This document shows, in pieces, positions 45,314 through 57,300 of a stretch of DNA of 64,000 nucleotides. The stretch lies in assembly GCA_946811185.2 (NCBI GenBank), contig OX328100.1:16604999-16668998 (forward strand), in the 5' to 3' direction. How positions within the stretch are numbered: the stretch's first letter is position 1; each line of letters begins with the position of its first letter. The DNA comes from Hippopus hippopus. Taxonomy: Eukaryota; Mollusca; Bivalvia; Cardiida; Cardiidae. The notes beneath the pieces are model-generated. The model saw only the letters and a list, made by a program, of their open reading frames with translations. It was not told where the DNA came from and did no database searches. A program made the position numbers and the translations under genes.

Positions 45314-48300
45314 GTATGGGCACATGAATTATTTTCCCATAACCTCTCTTGTAGATCGGTCGTTATGGTCTAAAAATCGCAAATTCAAGATCGTCGTTAG
45401 ATCGGTTCTTTGCGATTCGTCTCATTGATATGAGTATTGAAAACAATACAGTGTTGTTCCTCTTTTAATACATGTTTGAAGTTGTTGAATATTTAACGAT
45501 ATGCATTGAACCCAAAGACTATCTATCTGGTGACTAAATCGTATACCTTGAAGGCTTAGGCGAAACGAGAAGTCGTCCCTTTCAGAAATCGACCCTACTA
45601 GTTAACTGTTAAATTTTTGCACTGGATAGACAATGAAGCAACATTTCACATTCATATGCATCGATTTAAATTTTTAGCGATGTCTCTCCTGCATGGGAAC
45701 TACAATAAATTTACACAAGTACATGCCTCACATTTTTTGCCGTGAAAGTTTTCTGCATCAGTTTATTTTATGTTTGTTATTGACTCAAAAAGCACATAAT
45801 TTTGTTTGTTTCAGCAACACGGTGGCAAAGTAACATCAAGCTTAACACCGAATTGTATCAAGTGAGTGGTCTCTTAGTATTAAACCTGTTCCTTTGATTA
45901 GAATTAAGAAGGGCAGCTCTCGTTATTTTTGTGAATGTTTCTGCACGATGAGACAGTCACAAAAAAAACATCTGTGCTACACTCGGTTTGGTTTCTTTTA
46001 AAGTGTAACGCCATTTTAACAGCTTAGGTCATATCATGGCAGTCAGTGACGCACCCATGTGTTTCCTGGCTTTCTCACACCAGTACTGACACAATTTTCT
46101 TTCCAAAGCCACTGACTGCTTTTCTCACATGCATCAGAGGCGAGAGGTGAAAAATCACCGAAAAGAAAGTTCACCACAACCGGGTATTGAACCCGCAACC
46201 TTCGGGTCATGAGTCAGATACGCTTACCACTGAGCTACCAGGCCAGGCTTTGTGCTACATTCTGAATTGGGGTAGATGCAATCACAAACATACCATCACA
46301 GCTACCCTCTGAATAAGGGGTATTAAAGTGATTACCCAATAAGGCAGTGATAGAGCACTAAGCATAAAACTCTTGGCCCGAGATCGTCTTTCGAAAAGTA
46401 GAACCATCAGTTTGGTTTCATCAGTTTACGCCCTTGGTGATCCAGGAGTACTGAAAATACAAGATGGTAAGAGGGAGGAGATTACAACCCTCCTCTTGTA
46501 AGAGGGGGTAATGGAAGAACCTTTATTCAAAATATCCCTGGACCTGATTTTGTTAAATCTTGAAATAGAAAAGTTGCTAATTTCGAGTAATTTTTCCTTT
46601 TGTCACAATTTTTTTGAAGATTTTCATCTTTGTAGCTTAAAAGAACTTTTCATTCATTGGAAAAACATCATATTTTGTGATTTAACCCTTTATCATACAC
46701 TCGTGTGTTTAAACAGCACTGAGGAAGAAAACTTTAGAAATATTGTGGGAAAAGAAAATGCTGGTAGCTAGCATTTTTCTCCATTTCCCACAATGTTTTC
46801 CACCCCAATCAGAGAACTATAGCTCATTTGTATGTTTACCATAAATCTAGATTAACTCTTTCTCACACAAACCAGAATTTTAATGACCCTGTCAAAGCAG
46901 CCTTTTGAAAACATCGTGGGAAAAGGAGAAGATGCTGGTTACCAGCATTTTCTCCTTTACCAACAATGTTTTCTATCATATCAAAGGAATCATCACTTGA
47001 ACACATTTAATTTGTTGTCTGCAAATGTCTGGTCCAAAATTTCATTTTGTAATAAAGGGTTAAGAAATGTTCATTTGAGTTACTGATAAGAGGGCATGTT
47101 TTAAGGTTATCAGTTCTACTCTTCACTAAAGCCTTTGTTGTGCTTACTCAATAGAATTGTCTGAATAAGACTAATCTGATTGCATGAGGGTCCAGATATC
47201 CCCACATACCTCTAGTGTTTATTTTTCCCTCTCAGGTTGGCAGAAAAAGGAAGTGTTGTGTCAGACAAAGATTATCTCTCCACAAAGTATGTTGAAGATT
47301 GTGTTAAAGAGATGAAACTTCTTGACATGGATAAATACAGGTTTGTAGCATGTGTAAACCTTTCATTTTGAGTTTGTAGATTAGTCACAAGACAAGTTGT
47401 GCATAGAAACTCCTTTCTTTCTGCAGACATGTAGTTGATCTTGAAGCAGGCCAGAGTTTGTGTTCACCAACAGTTAAGAAGATTCTTAGTTTTATTTTCG
47501 AATTTTCTGAATTTGAAAGAAACACAACCTGATTGGCTAAATCAAAAGGTTTAGCCAATCAAAATGTGTGTCACTTCCTGAACCTGTATTTAGACTAAGA
47601 ATTTCCTGAAGAATGGTGGGTAAATACAGACCCAAAAAACATTATGGCAAAGGAAGTAAGTGCTTGTACCATGTTTTCCTTTGACAAATATGACAGACAA
47701 CAACATTGCTAGCACAAACAAAGCCAGCAGGAAACAATGTTAGCATTTCATCATTAACTCACATGGATATTTCTGAAATGCAAATGAAAATTTGAGGAGG
47801 AAATGAGGAAGAAAATACATGCATGAATTTAGAAGACTTAATATTAAAGTATCAAGAAACTCTTGCAGCTCAAATTAACATTTTCAGTCAAAGAAAAAAA
47901 CTCTGTCCAAATTAAGCAATTTTGTGTCTCAATGTGTAGGAGACAGCATAGATTCAAGATCAGAAGGCATGTTTTATGCAGTCTTGTCTTGATTTACACA
48001 CTTTGTCCTGCAAAAACGACTGGAGTTAATCTTGGTACACAAGGTGTTAATGTTTTCTTCACTTTGACTGTTTTGAAGTTACTCTTCCTTTACTTTCTAG
48101 TAATTCTGTTTTAACTCTATACCATACAGAAGAATCTGTTTTGGAAGCATTTTCAGACAACAAATTAAGTTTTTCTCAAATGTGCGGATTTGTACTTGAT
48201 AGGGAAGAAAGCAATCTGGCTAATGTAGAAAACTCTGATTCAAAACCTTATGTGAAAATGAGAAGATGCTGGTTACCAGCATTTTCTCATTTTCTTGTAA

Positions 48301-51300
48301 TGTTTTTAAACTCTTCTTTCATGAGGTAGTTAAAACTCAGAACCATTCAGTAAAGGGTTAATCAAATCTCATGTCTTTAATGCTTATAGTGCCAATTGTG
48401 TGTTTCACAGTGTAAATCAACTCAAATCAAGATTAGACTGCAAAGAAATTTGATCTTTGATCAACACTGTCAGTTTCCTCATAACATGTTCTGGCTAAAA
48501 CAATCTTGGAATCAAAATATTTTGGATGTTTTTCATATTACATGTAATTGATTACATTCATTTCATTAATGTAGTATACTATGTGTCAAATTTTGGAAGA
48601 GAGCCTGTTCCTTTATTTTTCTCTAAGCTTTCGTGTAGGTCATGGAAAAACATGATACAGGCATTCAGTTTACCAAACTCTTACAGTAAGTAGCATTTAA
48701 AAGAGCTCACTATAAATATGAGCCTTGCACAGGCAAAAAGGGCTTAAATGCATCTCTCATGCATTATACCAAGTAAGTGATCATGTAATTATGGATCCAT
48801 AGAATCTGTTTTGTCTAACATGCCAGTGAATCTGTTACGGGAGACCACTCCTTCATGCATGGCTTCATCCCAATTTAAATAAAATACCTAACAACTGCGT
48901 TAGGTAGAATTCTCTTTAGCTCAGTGGTTATGGTGTTGGCCTTTTGTCCGGGCGTTCTAGGTTGGAATCCTGCCCGGTCCCTGTATTTCTGCTATGCATT
49001 TGTTGTTTTGACTCAGGTCAGCCTGCACGGACTCCACAGGCTGACCTGGGGTGGATACTTTTAGCAGCTGCATTACATTCCCATTTCATAGAGCATGGGT
49101 CATATACTCTGAATTTGGTTGAAGAAAGCACCATTCATTTGCCTCCATTTATTTCAGAATAAAACCTGGGACTGTGGCTCCTGCTGATGATGATGAGTCA
49201 GTGGTATCAGATATAAGTCTATCTCCCGCAGATTATATTGAAAAGGGACAAACTCGGGAGTTAAAAGGGTAAACTATAGTGATGTATGGATTGTTTAACC
49301 GTGTACAACACAATACTGACTTTTAAAAAAGAAGACTTTTGAAACAGTTGTGAGAAAAGGAGAAAATGCTGGTTACCAGCATTTTCTCCTTTTCTCACAA
49401 TTTTTTTCTACTGTGTGAAAGACAAATTTCATGTATAGAGTTACATTTAATTTTTTGTCTGCAAACCTTTTGAATTTTGACATGTCTAAAATTTTTCATG
49501 TGGTAAAGGGTTCAAGATGCTGTAATTCAGACTTAAGTCTTTACCAAACAACAAAATTTTTGACTCAACCAAATTGAAAGTGCAAGCAGACGACAAAATA
49601 AATGCAGTTCAGTTGATGATGTCTTTCTCTGAAAGGGTAGATAATATTGTGGGAAAAGGGGAAAATGCTGGTTACCAGCATTTTCTCCTTTTCCCACAAT
49701 ATTTTTAGAGGCCTTTTTCTCTAGGGTTGTTAAAACTCAGGATCATGTGGTAAAGGGTTAATGATTATTTTCTGGCTTAAAGAGATTCTTGATGGAAAAG
49801 TGTGGCAGTAGTAACAATTGCTCATGTGAGCTGTCAGAACTACCCTGTTTTCAAAGTATTTTTCTGTTGCCTGAGCAAAATTCTGATGCACATCAAGATC
49901 CAAGATCAAACAATGTGTTCTTTTCTGCCTGATCTTAATCTACACTTTCAATTAGCATCTAATGCATGCTAAGTGATAGAGGTGTTAAACTCATTACCAA
50001 ACAATTAAAGGCTTCTTTCTAAGGGACATTAGAACTCAGGATTGTTTGGTAAAGGGTAAAAGTTGTTTTCTGAAGAAATGCTTTTTTTGTAATGGTAAGG
50101 AAATATTGTGATAAAAAAAGCAGTTGCTCGTGACAAGCATTAGGGCCATACTATAGCAGAGAACTCTAACAAAAGGGGGCTCAATGCATTTCTGTGACAT
50201 ATTATACCAAGCAAGTTGTGTCATAATTATGGATCCATAAAATCTTTGTTGTTTAACAACCAACCAAATCCTTAAAAGAAGAAAATTTAATGGTCCTTGG
50301 ACATGCAGAAAATTGACCAAAAAAAATTTGATCCAGGTCAGCCTGCGCAGACTGGGGAGGCTGCAATGAGTGCATACTGTTTGCCGATACATTAAGTCCC
50401 CTTTTCACAGAGCATGACTCTAATATTTTTGTAGGCGGACAAAATATACCAGAGAAGAGGATATTGCGATCATGAGTTACCTTATTACAGAAAACATGTA
50501 TAGTGATGCATCTGGGTTAAAAGTGTGGAAAGATATGGAAAAATTAAAGGTAAGAAAAGTTTCTTAACTCCTTACCATACAATCCTGAGTTTTACCGACC
50601 CTGAAGAAGCCTTCTGAAAACAAAGTGGGAAAAGAAGAAAATGCTGGTAACCAGCATTTTCTGCTTTACCTGCAATGTTTTCTGCCCATTCGGAGACAAA
50701 TACAAGTATCATCATTTGAGCGACATTTATCATCTACAAATTTGGACCAGTTTATATTTTTGTCTATTTTACTGAGTCTGATCAGATCATTATGTTTTCA
50801 TGTCAAAGTGGTCTTGTAGAAAGCCGTACATAATTAATAACTTTACCTACTTTTGGAAGTATTTTGATCTCTAAGAAGTTGACTCAACCCTTTACCACAC
50901 AATCAGGACTTTAAACGACTCTAAAGAAGAAAGCTTTTGAAAAAATTGTGGGAAAAGGAGAAAATGCTGCATTTTCTCCTTTTTCCACAATGTATTTTGC
51001 ACATCAAAGAGAGAAATCATCCAACATTTAATTTGTCGTCTGCAACTGCTTTCACATTGATGAGGATCAAAATCTGCAATCTGCTGGCATTGCAGACTTC
51101 ACTTATGTCTTTGCCAGATAACTTAACTCTTTTCCAGAAGGCAAAATTTAAGTCTGGTCCAAATTGAAAGGGTTTCGAGAGAACAAATGCGACTCAAATG
51201 GTTAGAATTGTCTGTTAAAGGGTAGAAAACATTGTTGGAAAAGGAGAAAATGCTGGTTTCCAGCATTTTCTCCTTTTCCCAGAATGTTTTGCAAAAGGTT

Positions 51301-54300
51301 TATTCCTCAGGGTCGTTGAAACTTGGGATTGTGTGGTAAAGGGTTAATTTAGACTTGTTCAAATTGAGCACATTTGCAGATGAGAAATGTGGCTCATGTT
51401 ATGGGAATTGTCTTTGGAAGGATAGAAAGCATGATAGGAAAAGGAGAGACTGTTTGAAAATTTTCAAGTGGCTCATTACAAACAAAATGTTGTAACCATA
51501 GGTTCATTTGTAGATAGTCATCATTGTACATTCTTTTGTAAATTTGCATAACTTCACTAACTGTATGTTTTAACATTTGTCATGTCAGTGAGTGTATTGA
51601 GTGAATAGTAATCCCTGTGTTCACGAGTGAGAATGAGACAGTACTGATCAGCGTGCAAGTGTGCGTATGCGTTCCCGCCTTTCTATTTTCTCTCTCACTA
51701 ACAAACCATCATTCAGTCACCAGCTCTCGCAAGAGATAGTTGAACATCATAGTCATTACTATACTTATTCATCTTTATATCTCTGATTGCAAAGTCATAG
51801 ACTTGTTTCATCTCCACTGCTCCAGTAAGCATATTTCTTTTACTGCAGATAAACAATGTAGACTCTAGATCTAATTGTGCAATAAGAATGGTTTTATATT
51901 GTTTGTTTGTTATTTATCTTGCAGGTTTTTCTGTATAATTCAGAATCGAGTAAAACTTATCATCACCTGGCATTTGCTGTCATTTATACCCCGGTTGACA
52001 ATGTGATAAAACCAACCATTAACTTTTCGTTTCTAGTTTTAATGAATTCCAGCATTTAAGCTTACTGACCTACTTTCAAGATATTTTTGTAGAGTCCAAT
52101 GCATTTCTAGTCACGGATAAAAGGCTCACATAAATTCTATGCTGCAGAAAATGGTTAATGTCTCATTAAAGTCAATTTTTTAGAATAAAAGGCCTGTCAA
52201 CTTGATAAACATATGTGTCGTTTTATGTTCCAGGTTACCAGCCATACAGCAATGTCCATGAATACCAGATATAGAAAGATAATACTACCAAACATACATA
52301 AATATGCAGTGGACATTGATAAAAACTGGATTTCCAAACTGACTGGAGTGATAGTTCCACCAGGTCAACCAAGTTTTGGTAACAATGTTTTTGTTAGTTT
52401 TATTTACTCTTTACTAGATGTCAAAATGGCATATTTGGAAAACACTGTGGGAAAAGGAGAAAATGCTGGTAATCAGCATTTTCTCCTTTTCCCACGGTGT
52501 TTTCCAAACTGTTCTCTCTCAGGGTCATTAAAACTAGGTATTGTGTTTGGTTAAGAGTTAACCAGTATTTTGGCCCGATTCCATAATGTTTTCTACTGAT
52601 TTGTAGAGAAATTCAAACAATTGAGAGACATTTGATTTGTCTTGTTACTACTGTCGGTATTGAGAGGCCTTAAATTTCGTCTTCTTGCAAAGAACTGAAA
52701 ATGGACCCAGTGAACACAGTTGCACATTCAGCAGCAGTATGTTCAAAGTAGAATTTTGAATGAACTCGACATTTCATGATATTTCAGATGTTGAAGACTT
52801 ATTCCAGACAAAAAAGACTCAGAGTGAAGGACAAGACACATTACCAAGTAAACGTCAAAAAAAAGATAATAATAAAGATGACTCAAAACCTAAAAAAAAA
52901 CTGTATAAACAGCTGGATTTTGTGAAATCAAAATTGGACAAAACTAAAACAGCTAATGATTGTGTAGCTCTTTATATGTCAAACCAAAACCAAAGCAGTG
53001 GAGCTGAAAATAGTCCTCCAACAAGAAATAGTCCACTTAGTATGAATACAGATGCTCAACCTAGTCATACAGAATCAAGTAAAAAGGTTTCTAAAAAAGC
53101 AGAAAATGTTACAAAAAATTGTTCAGCCCAAGATGCATATTCAGATGATTCTTTTGAAATGTTTGAAGTTGTCAATAAAAACAAGCGATCAGTGACACAA
53201 AAGAAAGGTGATAGTGTTGACTCTGATGTTGGCAAGGTAAGCAGTTCTGTAGAGGAAACTGATACTGCTCCTGTGGCAAGTAGCGCAAAAACAAGGGCAG
53301 GTCAGAGACAAGAGACCATTGTGAAACTTCCTGATAAAAGCAGTGACAACCCTTGTACAGGTAAAAGAAAAAGAAAGACAGACCATAGTGATGCCACACT
53401 TATTGACCTTGATGATCAGAAGAAAGCAAAGACAGATAAGTTGTTAACAAATAATACGGAATCAAGTAAAATAGAAGATGAGGCAAATGATTCTGAGGCA
53501 ATTGACTCTATGAAGAACATTGTAGACTCTCATAACGACACAGACATAACAGCAATACATGATAGAACAAAACAGATTCCGCTTGTTAAAGATGGTAAAA
53601 TTGATAAAGAAGTCAACTTGGCTGATTCAACAAGTGACCCAAATGATTCATCTGGTGAGTATAGATGAGCCATGCTCTGCAAAAAGGGAGTTTAATGCAT
53701 CTGCAAAAAAGTATCGACATAGTCTTTTTGCTAGTGGTCAACTTTATGCATGTGAAAGGACCAGATTACCTCATGATCCATTTGGTTGGAAGACAAAATA
53801 GATCTTATGAATACATCATTATATGATGGTTATCTTGATATAAAGCATCACAGAGATGCATTAAATGCCCAGATGCAGTAAAAAACATTTCAACAAGCAG
53901 TGGTCATACAAATGGCTTAGTGACAAAATATAGAATGGAAATCAGATTTTAAAAAAGAGTGATCTTATTTGCGTCTTTTTAAATTATCATCTAGCATACA
54001 TTTTTGGTCTGTTGATCTTATACTTAACAATCCTATGACCCTGAAAGAAAAGCTTTGAAAACATCGTTGGAGAAGGAGAAAGTATCCTTAACCAGCATTT
54101 TCTCCTTTGCCCATGATGGTGTATAGTCTTTCAGATGCGAATTCCGTCAACCATTGGAGCCACATTTAATTTGATGTCTGCCCAGGCAAGTCCAAAATTT
54201 TGTCATCTAGTAAAGAGGTGAAAACGGCATTAGGACATATTTATCTTGTCTTAACCCTTTACCAAACAATCCCTGGTTTTCACGACCCTAGGAAAGAAGA

Positions 54301-57300
54301 CTTTTGAAAACATTATGGGAAAAGGAGAAAATGCTGGTAACCAGCATTTTCTCCTTTTTCCACAATGTTTTCTGTCCTATCAGAGAGCTTAAGCCCAGTT
54401 CTGTCAATTCTGAATTTGTCGTCTGCAGATGTTTTCAATTAAAAAGTGTCTTACATTTGTTGTTTGGGAAAGGGTTAAATAAAAATTGTCCAAGGCTGGA
54501 AATTCATCCAGTATTGTACAGGCTTTTATCTTAGTTCTTTACCACACAATAGAAATGTAGACTTGTCCAAATTCAAAGCAACTGCAGATGACAATTTAAA
54601 TGAGGATCAAATGATAGAATTTGTCTTTGTTAGGGTTGAAAACATTGTGGGAAAAGGAGAAAATGCTGGTCACCAGCATTTTCTCCATTTCCCACAATAT
54701 TTTCACCAGGCCTCTTCCTCAGTGTCGTTAAAACTCAGGACTGTGTGAAAAAGGTTAAATACATGTACTGCAAACAAATAAATTCAGGTTGCCCTAAATG
54801 GAAGTATTTGATTGAAATGGAAATGATATTTTTGAATGATAGTTACGGAAAATCATTGTCGAAAAAGGAGAAATCACCTTTTATAACTAAATGATTTTTC
54901 TCTAAATAGCCTGTACAATAGTGGATTATTTTTTGTGAAAACTTCCTGTTCATTTACTAAATGATCCTGAAATTTATAACACTGAGAGGCTTTACAAAAC
55001 AGTGTGAGAAAAGGAGAAAATGTTGGTAACAATATTTTCTCCTTTTCCATTGATATTTTCCACCTAAGGACAAATCCCATTTTTCCAGCGAGTCATAATT
55101 TTTAAGTCTACTGCAAAGGTTTTCAGTACAGTGCAGTCTAGAATTTTTGTCATCTAATAAAAAGCTGAACAAAAATTTCATAGTACACTTAAATGAGCCA
55201 TGCTCTGGCAAAAGGGGGTTAAATGTATCATTGTGATGCATGGTGCAAAGCAAGTCATTGTAAAATCATTGATCCTTAAAATCAATTGTGTTTAACAACT
55301 TGCAGAATCATTACATAGACCAATTCTTCTAGATGCAGAAAACTCACCAATAGCAAAAAGTTTTGACCCAGGTAAGCTTGCTCAGACTGCACAAGTTGAC
55401 CTGGGTCTATACTTTTTTGCAGATGCATTAAACCCCCTTTCCACAAAGCATGGCTCATATTTTTATACATAAGATGGGCCAGTCATTGAATTTTATGCTT
55501 CAGAACCCAAAACCTCAACACCAAAGAGAAACGAAGGCCCAGATAAAGATACAGAGACAGATAGTGATGAAGAATGTCGCAATTTCTGCAAGGTTTGTAA
55601 CAGAACTTTATAAGTATGTACATGTAGTTGAAGCTGCTGGCAGATTAATACTGCTTATCAAAGAACAGGTCAGCCCATTTTATGCAGAATAAAATGTGGC
55701 AATTCATTCTTTTAGGCTTTCCAATAGTTTATAGAAATCTATCAGTGAATTATATTCTTATAATTCACCGATGAATATTATAATTCAGCGATGAATGTTT
55801 TAACTTTTATTTTTGGCATTTCCACAAATATTTATAGAGCATGAATGAATTTTAAGTGGGGGAGGGAACGTCACGTTTTATGACATAGTCAACATCATTC
55901 ATGAAATCGTTATTACAGCTTCTCTATATCCAACTACATTGAATAGATCTATTTTGCTTGAAAACGCACATATTTTTCACGATGAGCAAAAATTAGACAC
56001 GAAGAGTGAAAGTGAAGAGCATAAAAGATATGGGATAATTGTTTGTTTCGGTGTATGATCGAAATTTCTTTCATCTGGTGAACAGCAAAAGCTACATGTA
56101 TGTTTTCATGAGTGGCAAAGCCACAAGTGAAAATATGGCCTTTGATTTTCACTCAACGAAAGAAATTTCAATCATACACTGAAAAAGACAATTATCCTCT
56201 ATTTCTTGCATCCTGTTCTATGGATGATAGAAAACTATTATTGGATTATAACTTAATAAGTTCACAGCTGTAAATTCACTTCTAGTGATGTTTTATATCC
56301 CTGTAAAGTGTTGGCCACTCTTTACTTTTATAGACAAATGGCATGAAGTGATTAATTACTACAGTTATTATTAATCCTATAAATCTTTTACCGATGCAGC
56401 TGTCTATTTTTTTAAGTATAAGGATCTTAAACGAATTTGAAAACTTTTTAAAATGAAAAAAAGTAATGTCTACATTTTGCATAACTTTCTGGATTGTCGA
56501 TAGATTGAAGTTAGATGTGTAGAGTTGTATTTATAAATTTTTTTTTTCCTTATTCCTTTAATCCTAAGAAACTACAAGTAAACAAAATTACCTCCATGTA
56601 ATCAGAAATGAATTTTGGAAAATCTCAGGGGGAAAGTTCCTAAATTACTGGCCAGTCAGCAAAGCAGACAGTATAGATCCAAGATCAAACTGCACATTTG
56701 TGCAGTCTGATCTTAATTTATACTGGCTGCAAAAGCAGCTAGAGTTATGATAGGCTTTTTACTAAACAATCCCAATTTTTAGAAAATCTGGGACAAAAGG
56801 CTGTAGAAATCATTGAGGGAAAAGAAGAAAATGCTGGTACTTAGCATTCTGTACTATCAAAGACAAAGCTCACTATTTGAGAAATATTTAGTTTTTTGTC
56901 TACCAATGCTTTCAGTTTGGCAAGGCTAACATTTTGTCATCGGGGTAAAGAGTTACATGCATATTATTTTCAAGGAGTTTTATTTGATAATTTTTTCTTT
57001 CCTGTACCTGGGATATATAATGTAAATGTTCTGATGGGGACATGTATCCTAGCATTTATCTTTGATATATAAGCTGTATGCACTGAACCGAAACAGCTTA
57101 GGGTATATTGATCTGTGAAGATATGATTACCCTTCCAAAACTGTCTTATGTGACTTATGCTGGTTATCTAGATGTCTTAGTCGGACAGATCTGTTATAAT
57201 TGTTAAATTTTTCATGATGATCAAGGGCATATCAATGATGTTCATTTGGATATGTTATCCAAAATGTTATGTCTTTTGGGCCAGGGCCTTTTACAAGCAA

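Noticed and set aside
46170..46247. Possible tRNA-Met gene on the minus strand
   Set aside because: A and B boxes are good, but the acceptor stem does not pair well and the head is followed by a SINE body that is also present at 25.8 kb.
55593..55647. A short intron and 25-nt micro-exon (55,648-55,668 region) as explanation of the RAP1 frame break
   Set aside because: Splicing AAG|gtttgt to ggcag|ATTAAT would leave the wrong phase for exon 9 and would remove most of the RCT helix.
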